64,000 nucleotides of DNA from the NCBI GenBank assembly GCA_963798705.1, contig CAWCTW010000005.1, positions 930,001 through 994,000 on the forward strand. The letters are read 5' to 3'. Positions within the stretch are counted from its first letter, which is position 1. Each line of letters starts with the position of its first letter. Shown here one piece after another: positions 51,114 to 59,821 of the stretch. The notes below the pieces were generated by a model. It worked only from the letters and a program-made list of their open reading frames with translations. It ran no database searches and was not told the origin of the DNA. Made by a program: the position numbers and the translations under genes. The DNA is from AC-56 sp963798705 (GTDB taxonomy: Bacteria; Actinomycetota; Thermoleophilia; Solirubrobacterales; 70-9).

Positions 51114-51452
51114 TCAGGATCGCGCACTGATCAGCTCGCCGAGGGTGGCGAGCTGCGACTCGATGCCGGTGCAGACCTGCTCGCAGAGGTCGAGCACGGC
51201 GGGATCCGCGATCCGGTAGAGGGTGCTGGTTCCCTGCTTTCTCCGCGCGAGAAAGCCCTCGGCGTGAAGGGCCGCGAGGTGCTTGGAGATGTTCTGCTGG
51301 GATCCGCCCAGGCTCGCCGAGATCCCGCCCACCGCCGCCTCCTCCTCTTCGCGCAGGAGGTCGAGGATTCGCAGGCGGGTCGGGTCGGAAAGCGCCCGGA
51401 ACCGCCGGGCGATCAACTCCGCTGCATCGGGGCTGAGGGGGCGCTGCATCAT
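51114..51452 (-). CDS. ArsR family transcriptional regulator
   Basis: A 112-aa winged-helix repressor. RFRALSDPTRLRILDLLREEEEAAVGGISASLGGSQQNISKHLAALHAEGFLARRKQGTSTLYRIAD covers the whole ArsR DNA-binding fold. The usual metal-binding ELCVCDL motif is absent; the only Cys residues are C-terminal (LCEQVCTGIE), so sensing may be at an alpha-5-type site or non-metal. It is divergent from the DUF2892-MMPL pair over 67 bp containing a dyad and probably represses that pair and itself. Confidence 0.88.
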   Translation of the reverse strand: MMQRPLSPDAAELIARRFRALSDPTRLRILDLLREEEEAAVGGISASLGGSQQNISKHLAALHAEGFLARRKQGTSTLYRIADPAVLDLCEQVCTGIESQLATLGELISARS

Positions 51453-51462
51453 CTGCTAGTCT

Positions 51463-51484
51463 CAACTCCACAACGGTAAAGTTG
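51463..51484. promoter_or_regulatory. ArsR-type operator dyad in the divergent promoter
   Basis: CAACT (51463-51467) and AGTTG (51480-51484) are inverted, and within them CAAC-N6-GTTG (51471-51484) forms a second, tighter dyad. The element sits between the ArsR start (51452) and the membrane-protein start (51520). Short inverted repeats of this type are normal ArsR targets. Confidence 0.45.
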
Positions 51485-51519
51485 TAATAGGGTACATCTC
51501 ATAAAGAGAAAGGATACCG

Positions 51520-51783
51520 ATGAGCGCGACGGCCACCCCACATCCGATCCCCCGCGCCCGCCCGCGGTCGACCTCGGCGTGGCCCCTCGAGCGGCTCCTC
51601 TTCCTCATGGCCGGGACGATGACGGCGATCAGCGTCGGGCTTAGCGCCCTGGTTTCCCCATGGTTCCTGCTGCTGACGGGGTCCGTGGCGCTCAACCAGC
51701 TCGCGTTCGTGGCGTTTGGGAACTGCCCGAGCTCATGGCTCCTGCGGCGTTATGCGGGCCTGCGTCCGGCCGGCGAGCGATGA
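51520..51783 (+). CDS. Small membrane protein, YgaP-like transmembrane domain (DUF2892)
   Basis: An 87-aa protein with two hydrophobic helices (LLFLMAGTMTAISVGLSALV and WFLLLTGSVALNQLAFVAFG) followed by NCPSSWLLRRYAG. The GxCPxxxLLR ending is the hallmark of DUF2892/YgaP transmembrane segments, often linked to sulfur or redox genes. A good AAAGGA site precedes ATG. Its stop overlaps the MMPL start (ATGA), so the two are coupled and likely controlled by the divergent ArsR. Confidence 0.82.
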   Translation: MSATATPHPIPRARPRSTSAWPLERLLFLMAGTMTAISVGLSALVSPWFLLLTGSVALNQLAFVAFGNCPSSWLLRRYAGLRPAGER

Positions 51784-53954
51784 CCGACCTCGGCCCCATC
51801 GGGCGTCTCGGGAGGCTCGCGGCCACCAACCGCCGCCGCGTGTTCATCGCGTGGGCCGTGGTGGCGGTCGGCCTCGGCATCCTGGCGCCACGCGTGGAGA
51901 CTGCCCTGTCCGGTGCCGGGTGGCAGGCCAACGGCTCGGACTCGGTCCAGGCGCGCGACCAGATCCAGAGCAACTTCGCCGGCGCCGGCTCCTATGCCCT
52001 GCAGGTGGCGGTCCACTCCGGGAGGCTTACCTCCTCCGCGCCGGCGTTCCTCCGGACGATCGCCCGTGTCGAGCGCGCCCTTGGCAGCGAGCCCGCGGTC
52101 TCGCGAGTGGTTCCGCCCCGCCCGGGGACCACGATCTCCCGCGACGGCCACACCGCCGTCGTCCAGGCGGGGGCTGCGCGCGACCCGAACGGGATGGTCG
52201 CCGCCGCCGAATCGATCAAGAGCGACCTCTCGGCCACCGCCGCGGACGGAGTCCAGGTCAATCTGACCGGCGCATCGGGGATGTGGTCGGACTTCAACGA
52301 GGCGAATCGCAACGCGATGGTGCGGTCGGAGTTCCTGTCCTGGCCCGTGACGCTGGCCATCCTGGTGCTTGCGTTCGGCTCCCTGGTGGCGGCGGGGCTG
52401 CCGCTCATGCTCACCATCGTCGGGCTCATGGCCTCGGCCGGGGTGCTCTACCTGGGAACGGAGGTGTCGCCCATCTCCATCTGGGCGATGAACTTCGCCT
52501 TGATGTTCGCTCTGGCGCTCGGCATCGACTACGCGCTGTTCATCGTGATGCGGTTCCGCAACGCCCACTTCGGGCAGGGACTGGCGCCGGTCGACGCTGT
52601 GGCGACGACGATGGACACCGCCGGCAAGGCGGTGCTCTTCTCGGGCCTCACGGTCCTGATCTCGCTCTCGGCGGTGATGCTCGTGCCGAGCCCGGCATTC
52701 CGCTCGATGTCGCTCGGGATCATGATCTCCGTGATCTTCGTCCTCGCGGCGACGCTCACCCTGCTGCCGGCCGTCCTCGCGAAGCTGGGGCCGCGGGTGG
52801 ACAGGCTCGCCCTGCCCTGGGCGCACGGCGGCGAGCACCGGTCGGCGCGATTCGCCCGCTGGGGCGAGCTGCTGTGGCGACGGCCGCTGGTATTCGGTGG
52901 CATCGCCCTGGTCGCGCTGGTCGGCTTGGCGCTGCCGGTCCTCGACTTGAACACCGGGATGCCGTCGATCAAGGTCGTCCCGGCCGGAGATCAGTCCCGG
53001 GTGGGCTACGAGCAGATCACCCGTGCCTTCGGCCCGGGCGCACCGGGAGCGCTCCAGATCGTCGCCCCCACGGCTCGGAGCCGCGAGGTGGAGGCGGTGC
53101 TGCGTGCCGACCCGGGGATCGCCATGGTGCTGCCGCCCCAGCGCGGCGGCTCGGGACGGTCACTGACGCAGGCCATCCCCGCGAGTGGTCCCTCCACACC
53201 CCAACTCGGCCAGACGGTCGACCGGCTTCGCTCGGCTCTTCCCCCGGCGGCCCTCGTCGGTGGCGCCGCGGCCGAGAATCACGACCTCGAGAACGCTCTC
53301 GCGGCCAAGACGCCCCTGGTCATCGGGGTCATCCTGGGGCTGGGCTTCCTGCTGCTGCTGGTCGCCTTCCAGGCCCCTTTGATCGCCGCGGCGGGTGTGC
53401 TGACGAACCTGCTCGCCACCGGCGCCGCCTTCGGGGTCGCCAAGCTCATCTTTCAGGACGGCCATCTCTCGGGGCTGCTCGGCTTCGAGTCGCAGGGATT
53501 CATCGACGCCTGGGGGCCGGTGTTCTTCTTCGCGATGATCTTCGCCATCGCGATGGACTACACGGTCTTCCTGCTCTCCTCCGCTCGCGAGCACTGGGAG
53601 GAGACCGGTGACCCGCGAAAGGCGATGGTGGGCGCGGTGGCGCACTCCGGGCGGGTGATCCTCGCCGCGGGTGCCGTGATGGTGGCGGTGTTCTTCACCT
53701 TCGCCCTCTCGGGCCCGCTGCCTCCGAAGGAGATGGGCGTGATCCTGGCCGTGGCGGTGCTTCTGGACGCATTCCTCGTCCGCCTCCTGCTGCTGCCGGT
53801 GTTCCTGCGGCTCAGCGGACGTGCCGCCTGGTACATGCCGGCGTGGCTTGCGCGGATGCTGCCCCGCGTCCATTTCGGCCACGGCGGGCGGCCGACCGGC
53901 GGCGACGGCGAAGCGCGGGCGCCCGGCCCGGCCGTATCCGAGCGAGCGGTCTAA
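51780..53954 (+). CDS. MMPL family RND-type transporter
   Basis: A 724-aa membrane protein with two repeats, each with one helix, an extracytoplasmic loop and five more helices. The proton-relay motifs of MMPL proteins are present as GIDYALFIVMRFRN in the first half and AMDYTVFLLSSAREHWEETGD in the second. It probably exports a lipid or hydrophobic compound. ATG 51780 overlaps the DUF2892 stop. Its stop overlaps the convergent DUF1906 gene stop by 4 bp. The ArsR-DUF2892-MMPL order suggests inducible efflux; the inducer is not evident. Confidence 0.9.
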   Translation: MTDLGPIGRLGRLAATNRRRVFIAWAVVAVGLGILAPRVETALSGAGWQANGSDSVQARDQIQSNFAGAGSYALQVAVHSGRLTSSAPAFLRTIARVERALGSEPAVSRVVPPRPGTTISRDGHTAVVQAGAARDPNGMVAAAESIKSDLSATAADGVQVNLTGASGMWSDFNEANRNAMVRSEFLSWPVTLAILVLAFGSLVAAGLPLMLTIVGLMASAGVLYLGTEVSPISIWAMNFALMFALALGIDYALFIVMRFRNAHFGQGLAPVDAVATTMDTAGKAVLFSGLTVLISLSAVMLVPSPAFRSMSLGIMISVIFVLAATLTLLPAVLAKLGPRVDRLALPWAHGGEHRSARFARWGELLWRRPLVFGGIALVALVGLALPVLDLNTGMPSIKVVPAGDQSRVGYEQITRAFGPGAPGALQIVAPTARSREVEAVLRADPGIAMVLPPQRGGSGRSLTQAIPASGPSTPQLGQTVDRLRSALPPAALVGGAAAENHDLENALAAKTPLVIGVILGLGFLLLLVAFQAPLIAAAGVLTNLLATGAAFGVAKLIFQDGHLSGLLGFESQGFIDAWGPVFFFAMIFAIAMDYTVFLLSSAREHWEETGDPRKAMVGAVAHSGRVILAAGAVMVAVFFTFALSGPLPPKEMGVILAVAVLLDAFLVRLLLLPVFLRLSGRAAWYMPAWLARMLPRVHFGHGGRPTGGDGEARAPGPAVSERAV

Positions 53955-56497
53955 GGGGTCAAGCCACCGAGCGGCGTCGCCATCACGTAGCCGAGGCGCC
54001 GCCCCGCGCCCCTGGACGAGCGCCTGCACTTGGCCTTGGTCGAGATGAAGCGCTCCCCGTTGCGCCCGTTGCAGCGGTAGATCGCTTTGGTCGGGATGCC
54101 ATTCGGCTGGTTCGCATACGCCCATCCGATCCGGCCCAGGACCTTCTCGCCCCCGCATTGCGAGGCACGGGACAGGTACTGATCGTGGCGGGCGTCGCAG
54201 CTGTAGAGCCCGACGGTGCCGGGCAGGCGCTGGTTCAGAACGAATCCGACATTGCCCTGAAAGCGATACGCGGGGCGAACGCCGCGGGTGGTCGTGAAGT
54301 GATCTCCCTCGCGACGGTCGCCGTCGACCGAGTCGAGATATCGGCCCAGGCTGGCGATCGAGATCGTGAAACCGAGCTGGCCCTGGTTCTGGTTCTTGGC
54401 GCTGTTGCACTGCGGGTCGTAGGAGACGGTGAGCTCGTCGTCCTTCGCCCGCAGGCAGCTGTAGATCGCACGAGTGGGCATGCCGGCCGGGCGCCGCGAG
54501 TACGCGTAGCCCACCACTCCGAGGACCTGAACGCCGCCGCAGTCCGCGGCGCGGGAGAGGAACTGGTCGCGGCCGGAGTCGCAGCTGTAGACGGGGACCG
54601 TGCCCGGCAGGCGCTGATTCAAGAGGAACCCGAGATTGGCCTGGAAGCGATAGGCGGGTCCGGCGGCGCCGGTGGTCGTGAGGTGGTCGCCGTTGCGAGG
54701 GTGACCCTTGACCGAGTCGCGGTAGCGGCCGAGCGTCGCGATCGAGATCGTGAATCCGAGCCGCCCTTCGTTGACGTTGTCGGCGCCGTCGCAGTTCGGA
54801 TCGTCGGAGACCGACAGCTCGTCGGTCGTGGCCAGCCGGCAACGGTAGATCGCATTGGTCGGGACACCGTCCGGCGGCTGCGCGTACGCGTAGCCGATGG
54901 TGTCGAGGACCTTGGCGCCGCCGCAGTCGGCGGCGTGCGAGAGGAACTGGTCGCGCTGGGCGCGGCAGCTGTAAAGGGGTGCGGTGCCGGGCATGCCCTT
55001 CCTCAAGAGGAAGCCGAGATTCTCCTGGAAGCGGTAGGCGGGTTCGACGCCGCCGGTGGTCGTGAGGTGGTCCCCCTCGCGGCGGTCGCCGTCGACCGTG
55101 TTCAGGTAGCGGACGAGGCCGCCGGACACGTGACTCGGATACGGGCATCCGGAGTTGTCGGACGGGCCTCGGACCTCCTTGCAGAGGTCGCGCTCGTCGG
55201 CGACGCCGTCGGCATCCAGATCGGAGAGCCCTGCCACGGCGCCGTCCACGTAGTTGTTGTCGATGTTGATCGTCACCCCGCGGTAGCTCTCGTTGTGGCT
55301 GCCGCGGTACTGGCGGATGCGCTGGTGATCGCTCCAGTAGCCCCGGGGGACGTACGGGTCGTCGGTGGTGCGCCGCCCGTCCCAGTTGGCGATCCAGATG
55401 TCGTCGGGCTTCGCGTAATCGGAGCGGTAACGGCTCACCAGATCGCGGATCCCCGCGCTCGCGCTGCTGTAGACGCCGGAGACGTAGCCGCCCCGGTGCA
55501 ACCGCTTCGTCCATCCCTCCATGAACCGCAGGGCCGTGCGGCTGTTGGAGGCGCTACGCGTGTAGTACTCCATGTCGAAGTAGATGGGCGTGCCCGCCCC
55601 GAGCCCCAGCGACTTGGCGTCCGACATCGCGTCACGAGCCGCGGACCGGCCCTGCGAGCTGGCGCTGTTGCGAGAGATGGTCGCGCAGTTGCAGCTCGTG
55701 CCGGGTGCCTGAAGGCCGACGTAGATGGGCATCAGGGCCCAGCCCTTTCGGATCTCCCGCCGCACCCAGCCGGATGAGAGATTCGGCTGGCTGCATCCGC
55801 GATTGGCGCCACCGATGTAGATGCCCACTGCGCTGTACGGTGACGACGACCACGCCGACATGGCCGACTTGGATGGCGCGGCGCAGGCGTCGAAGCCGAG
55901 GCCCTTGTGGAACACGCGCCTGGTCGCCTTCGCGCGCGACGGCTGCGCCTCGGCCCGGCCGTCGACGCTCGCCCGAGGCTCCGCCCCGGACGCCAGCCTC
56001 GCGCCATCCACGATGTGGCGAATCATGCCGGGGTGGCGCTGCCACGTTGCGCTGACGACGACCCCTGCCGAGGGGACGTCCACTCGGAGCTCCGCGTCGG
56101 GGCCGGTGCGCGGCAGCCGTGTCGGGGACGCGGCGCCCTTGGGCGCGCGAAGGATCCGGCCGTCGCCCTCGGCCGCTGCCGGGCCGGGATCCGGCTCGAC
56201 CAGGATCGCCTCGCTGCGGCCCACCGCATGTGCAGGACACCGCTGGTCGGCGCCCGGCCGGCCCAGGTAGACCGCGTGCCGGTCGAAGCGCACGCAGGTG
56301 GCCGGATCCTCCGCGAGGTCGTAGACGGGCCACGATGCCGGCACCTCGATCGCGTAGGCGCCGTAGCGGACCTCCTGCGTCGCTGCATCTCCCGCGGCCG
56401 CCGCCGCACCCGCTCCCGTCGCGCAGGCGAGCGCCGCGGCGATCGCCGCGTGCCTGATCAATGATCCTCTCCTGCCCGTCGTTCGATTCAGTGCCAT
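53951..56497 (-). CDS. Secreted DUF1906 (glycoside-hydrolase-like) protein with TSP3 motif and three Cys-rich C-terminal repeats
   Basis: An 848-aa exported protein. A Sec signal (LIRHAAIAAALACATGAGAAAAA) is followed by an unassigned N-terminal domain of about 160 residues. A DUF1906/Rv2525c-like TIM-barrel domain comes next: GLGFDACAAPSKSAMSAW, VGIYIGGANRGCSQ, IYFDMEYYTR, GVYSSASAGI, WIANWDGR, IDNNYVDGAVA. FDMEYY holds the acidic residues of the lysozyme-like site. A thrombospondin-type-3 calcium motif (DLDADGVADERDLC) leads into three repeats of about 128 aa resembling DUF5648 (GDHLTTTG, PAYRF, NLGFLL, PGTxPLYSC, LGYAY). It may be a cell-wall or surface glycan-active protein. ATG 56497 was chosen over 56563 at the signal peptide. 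Confidence 0.82.
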   Translation of the reverse strand: MALNRTTGRRGSLIRHAAIAAALACATGAGAAAAAGDAATQEVRYGAYAIEVPASWPVYDLAEDPATCVRFDRHAVYLGRPGADQRCPAHAVGRSEAILVEPDPGPAAAEGDGRILRAPKGAASPTRLPRTGPDAELRVDVPSAGVVVSATWQRHPGMIRHIVDGARLASGAEPRASVDGRAEAQPSRAKATRRVFHKGLGFDACAAPSKSAMSAWSSSPYSAVGIYIGGANRGCSQPNLSSGWVRREIRKGWALMPIYVGLQAPGTSCNCATISRNSASSQGRSAARDAMSDAKSLGLGAGTPIYFDMEYYTRSASNSRTALRFMEGWTKRLHRGGYVSGVYSSASAGIRDLVSRYRSDYAKPDDIWIANWDGRRTTDDPYVPRGYWSDHQRIRQYRGSHNESYRGVTINIDNNYVDGAVAGLSDLDADGVADERDLCKEVRGPSDNSGCPYPSHVSGGLVRYLNTVDGDRREGDHLTTTGGVEPAYRFQENLGFLLRKGMPGTAPLYSCRAQRDQFLSHAADCGGAKVLDTIGYAYAQPPDGVPTNAIYRCRLATTDELSVSDDPNCDGADNVNEGRLGFTISIATLGRYRDSVKGHPRNGDHLTTTGAAGPAYRFQANLGFLLNQRLPGTVPVYSCDSGRDQFLSRAADCGGVQVLGVVGYAYSRRPAGMPTRAIYSCLRAKDDELTVSYDPQCNSAKNQNQGQLGFTISIASLGRYLDSVDGDRREGDHFTTTRGVRPAYRFQGNVGFVLNQRLPGTVGLYSCDARHDQYLSRASQCGGEKVLGRIGWAYANQPNGIPTKAIYRCNGRNGERFISTKAKCRRSSRGAGRRLGYVMATPLGGLTP
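53985..55110 (-). repeat. Tandem DUF5648-like repeats, unit about 384 bp
   Basis: Three units, each encoding GDHL/FTTT...PAYRFQ.NLGFLL...PGT..LYSC...DQFLS...CGG..VLG.IGYAY...P.G.PT.AIYRC, follow at a constant 128-codon spacing. The last unit is cut short after IYRC. Each carries four Cys at fixed positions. The strong similarity between units suggests recent duplication. Confidence 0.65.
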
Positions 56498-56604
56498 GCC
56501 TGGCGGGTCCCCTGGTGCGGCCAATATAGACGCTCGGGCGACGTGGGCGCGGACGGCGTCCACACCGGCGTCGAAGCGGCGGCGCCCTCGCGCCGCCGAG
56601 CCGC

Positions 56605-56993
56605 TCAGAGCGATCGGCTCCCCACGATGGTGAGCCAGGTCCCCGAGAGCGCGGGAGCGGCCGATGCCGCGTCGAACCCCCGAACCGACCGCACCAGCCC
56701 CACCCGGGCCCCTCCCACTCCGGCCCGGTCGGTCAGCACCGGGTCGTGCCCGGGCCCAGCAGCCTGCGGGTCAGCGGCTCGTAGATCTGCGCGGCGACCA
56801 GGCGGTCGCCGGCCGCCGACGCCAGCAGCGGGTCGAAGGTGCGATGACCGTCCGGCACCGCGATCCCCAGCATGCCGGTCGGAGGCGGTGAGCTTCCGGG
56901 GAAGATTGATTCGCCGGAGTCGCCGCCGCAACCGGCGACCGCGGCGAGTAGGCCGAAGAGCGCCGCGCACGCGGAATGGCGATAGCGGCTCGG
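56605..56993 (-). pseudogene. Truncated peptide ABC transporter substrate-binding lipoprotein (SBP_bac_5 type)
   Basis: The N-terminal part (SRYRHSACAALFGLLAAVAGC, lipobox VAGC, then MLGIAVPDGHRTFDPLLASAAGDRLVAAQIYEPLTRRLLGPG) matches the start of oligopeptide-binding proteins (expected GTLRIALP..TLDPL...VYEPL). A frame change near 56745 then gives a short C-terminal end (GLVRSVRGFDAASAAPALSG, TWLTIVGSRSL). About 400 central residues are missing, and no ATG, GTG or TTG is present at the expected start. It sits directly after secG. It appears to be a deletion remnant. Confidence 0.55.
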
Positions 56994-56995
56994 GC

Positions 56996-57220
56996 TCAGA
57001 TCTTGAGCAGGACGATGGTGTTGAGGACGAACAGGATCGCGAAGAAGACCGTCCAACGGTCGAGGTTGCGCTCGACCAGCGACCCGCCGCCGAAGGCGCT
57101 GCCCGACTGGCCGATGCCGAACGCGCCGGAGAGCCCCGCGTCCTTCCCCGAGTGCAGGAGCACGAGGAAGATCAACACGATCGAGATGATCACCTGGAAT
57201 ACGCCGAGGACGACTTCCAT
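56996..57220 (-). CDS. secG: Preprotein translocase subunit SecG
   Basis: A 74-aa two-helix protein. MEVVLGVFQVIISIVLIFLVLLHSGKDAGLSGAFG is the classic SecG start (HSGKDAGL loop), followed by a glycine-rich loop and a second helix (TVFFAILFVLNTIVLL). It stabilises SecYEG during export. ATG 57220 was chosen over 57247 where homology begins. It is 23 bp after the CcmI-like gene on the same strand. Confidence 0.92.
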   Translation of the reverse strand: MEVVLGVFQVIISIVLIFLVLLHSGKDAGLSGAFGIGQSGSAFGGGSLVERNLDRWTVFFAILFVLNTIVLLKI

Positions 57221-57243
57221 CGCCCGGCAGTGTAGCCACCGGC

Positions 57244-57570
57244 TCACCCCCCCTTCGGGCTCGACGCTCCCCGCTCGTGCCGCGCCTCGGCCCTCGCCTC
57301 GTCCAGATCCTTGAGGATCTGGATCGCGTCCCGCCGCAGCTCCGCGTCCTGGCGGCTCCAGTCCGCCTTGGAGAGCTTGCCTTGCTCGCGGTCGAGCTCG
57401 CCGTCCTTGATCTCACGGTACTTGGCCTCCTTGCGCGCCTCGAGCTCGGCGATGCGCGGATCCTCGAGCCGCGTGGCGGCCGCGGCGGACTCGGTCTCCG
57501 TGCGGCGAAGGGGCGAGCTCACGAACCACACGACGACGACGACGATCACTAGCGCGACGACGATCTCCAC
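57244..57570 (-). CDS. Small membrane-anchored protein, CcmI-like
   Basis: A 108-aa protein: one N-terminal helix (IVVALVIVVVVVWFVSSPLR), then a charged coiled-coil (LEARKEAKYREIKDGELDREQGKLSKADWSRQDAELRRDAIQILKDLDEAR). This matches the N-terminal part of CcmI/CycH and the short CcmI-like proteins next to CcmF in other genomes. The EAKYREIKDGELDREQGKLSxADW pattern is typical. It may present apocytochrome to the haem lyase. Placement 48 bp after ccmF supports this. Confidence 0.78.
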   Translation of the reverse strand: MEIVVALVIVVVVVWFVSSPLRRTETESAAAATRLEDPRIAELEARKEAKYREIKDGELDREQGKLSKADWSRQDAELRRDAIQILKDLDEARAEARHERGASSPKGG

Positions 57571-57618
57571 GCGAGGAAGGCTAAGGACCCGTCCCGGCGC
57601 GGGCAGGGTCCCGGCTCG

Positions 57619-59814
57619 TCACGCTCGGCCCAGATCGCGGGCGAGCCGCGCGGCGTAGACGTCGGACATCCGGCGGCGGCGCGCCTCCGGCGCCGGCCAG
57701 ATCGCCACCAGGCCGCCGATGATGGCGATTGCGCCGCCGACCCAGATCCAGGTCACCAGCGGATTGACGTTCACCCGGAAGTTCGCCGGCGGAGTCTGGC
57801 GCATGTAGCGTCGCTCGATCTTGCGGACGGCCAGCCCCTGGAGCGCGCCCAGCACCTGCTGTGCCCGCATGTTCTGGGGCCCGACGCCGCGACCGATTTT
57901 CTCGAGCCTGCGATCGGAGCTCGAGATGAGCGAATTCAGCGGGGCGAGGTCGGGGATCATCGACGTCCACACGTCGCCGCCGACCGTGGTCTTGCGGCCG
58001 ACCTCGCTCGTCGCCTCGCCCTCGAAGAAGCTCCTGATCGGGCCGCCTCCGGTGGGGGCTCCGACGCCCGAGTAGTAGTTGCGCGACGGGTACAGGGTCG
58101 CGTAGGGCGAGCCACCCTTGGTGACGGTGAGGACCGAGCCGAAGGTCAGGCGCTGCTCGGCGGGATCGATCTCGGCGGTCGGCTTGTCGTAGGTGACCTT
58201 GTAGTCGTCGACGACGGCCGACTCACCGGGACGCAGGCGCAGGTCGCGACTGGTCTGGAAGCTCGACGAGGCGGCCACCGCGATCAGCAGGATCGCCACA
58301 CCCGCATGAACCACGTAGCCGCCGTAGCGGCGCCGGTTGCGGGCGAAGAGCGACGTGACGGCGCGGGCATATGAGCCCCCGGACAGCGAGCGGTAGGCGG
58401 CCGCGCCGCGGGCGAGCTCCTGGACCAGCGCGGCCACTGTGAACGCGGCGAAGGCGAAGACGACGAGCGCCAGGGGATGCGAGCCGGCGTCGGTGAAGGC
58501 GAGGAGCGCGGCGACCGCCACGAGCGCGGCGATCGCCGGTCGGATCAGGACCCGCTTCGCGACCCCGAGGCTCACGCGCCGCCAGGCGAACAGGGGGCCG
58601 ATGCCGGTGAACAGGACGAGCAGGATCGCGAGCGGCGTCGTGTAGCGGTCGAACCACGGCGCCGCCAGGGACGCTCGGTTCCCGGTGAGGGCCTCGGAGA
58701 TCAACGGGAAGAACGTGCCCCAGAAGACCACCGCGGCGAGCCCGACGAGCAGCAGGTTGTTGACCAAGAAGATCGCCTCGCGCGAGACGAGTGACTCGAT
58801 CCGCTTCTCGGAGCGCAGCTCTGACAGCCTGGACACGGTCAGGAGCGTCGAGCCGATCACGACGACCCCGATCAAGGCCAGGAGCGGCGCGCCCACGGTC
58901 GACTCGCCGAAGGCGTGGATCGAGTCCAGGATCCCCGAGCGCACCAGGAAGGTGCCAAGCAGCGCCAGCGAGAACGTCGCGCAGATCAGCGACACGTTCC
59001 AGACGCGAAGCATCCCACGCCGCTCCTGGACCATGATCGAGTGCAGGAAGGCCGTACCCACGAGCCACGGCATGAGCGAGGCGTTCTCGACCGGATCCCA
59101 CCCCCAATAGCCGCCCCACCCGAGCTCGGAGTAGGACCAGCGCGCGCCGAGCAGGATCCCGACGCCCAGGCAGAGCCAGGCGATCAGCGCGAAGCGGCGC
59201 GTGGAGCGGATCCAGCTCGCGTCCAGGCGCCGGGTGATGAGCGCGCCGACGGCGAACGCGAAGGGGATCGCGAAGAAGACGTAGCCCGTGTAGAGCATGG
59301 GCGGGTGGATCGCCATCGCCGGATGGCGGAGCAGCGGCTCGAGGCCGACGCCCTCGGGTGGCACCGGGTCAAGCCGCGCGAACGGGCTCGCCGCGAAGAG
59401 CATCAGGCCGGTGAAGAAGGCGCCCAGGCCCATCAAGACGGCGGTCGCCCACGGTGCGATCTCGCGGTGCTTGTTGCGCGTCGCGAACAGCACCGCCGAC
59501 GACGTCAGCGACAGCACCCAGGCCCAGAGCAGCAGCGATCCCTCCTGGCTCGACCACATCGCGGTGAACCGGTAGAAGGCGGGTGTGGTGGTCGAGGAGT
59601 GATCGGCCACGACCCGCAGCGACAGGTCGGTGCGGGCGAAGGCGGCTTCGATGATGATCACGCAGATCGTCAGCAGTCCGGCGAAGGCGTACACGGCCCT
59701 TCGCGAGGAGTCCACGAACCGCCGGTCCCCGCGCGTGCCGGCCAGCGCCGCCACGGCGGCATAGATGGCCACCGCGAACGCGAGGATCAGGCAGGCGGCC
59801 CCGAAGGTGATCAC
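57619..59814 (-). CDS. ccmF: Cytochrome c haem lyase subunit CcmF
   Basis: A 731-aa multi-helix membrane protein. The WWD haem-handling motif is GWGGYWGWDPVENASLMPWL, and flanking His residues (HPAMAIHPPMLYTGYV, FLHS, YVVHAGVAILLIA) are conserved. The large periplasmic loop near residues 530-650 is present. With CcmE it attaches haem to apocytochromes c. It starts 8 bp after ccmE on the same strand. CcmA-D and CcmH are not in the window. Confidence 0.93.
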   Translation of the reverse strand: MITFGAACLILAFAVAIYAAVAALAGTRGDRRFVDSSRRAVYAFAGLLTICVIIIEAAFARTDLSLRVVADHSSTTTPAFYRFTAMWSSQEGSLLLWAWVLSLTSSAVLFATRNKHREIAPWATAVLMGLGAFFTGLMLFAASPFARLDPVPPEGVGLEPLLRHPAMAIHPPMLYTGYVFFAIPFAFAVGALITRRLDASWIRSTRRFALIAWLCLGVGILLGARWSYSELGWGGYWGWDPVENASLMPWLVGTAFLHSIMVQERRGMLRVWNVSLICATFSLALLGTFLVRSGILDSIHAFGESTVGAPLLALIGVVVIGSTLLTVSRLSELRSEKRIESLVSREAIFLVNNLLLVGLAAVVFWGTFFPLISEALTGNRASLAAPWFDRYTTPLAILLVLFTGIGPLFAWRRVSLGVAKRVLIRPAIAALVAVAALLAFTDAGSHPLALVVFAFAAFTVAALVQELARGAAAYRSLSGGSYARAVTSLFARNRRRYGGYVVHAGVAILLIAVAASSSFQTSRDLRLRPGESAVVDDYKVTYDKPTAEIDPAEQRLTFGSVLTVTKGGSPYATLYPSRNYYSGVGAPTGGGPIRSFFEGEATSEVGRKTTVGGDVWTSMIPDLAPLNSLISSSDRRLEKIGRGVGPQNMRAQQVLGALQGLAVRKIERRYMRQTPPANFRVNVNPLVTWIWVGGAIAIIGGLVAIWPAPEARRRRMSDVYAARLARDLGRA

Positions 59815-59821
59815 GGGATCC

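Noticed and set aside
53160..55514. 784-codon minus-strand frame spanning the MMPL end and the DUF1906 repeats
   Set aside because: It crosses two well-supported genes in other frames and its translation is Arg/Pro-rich noise.
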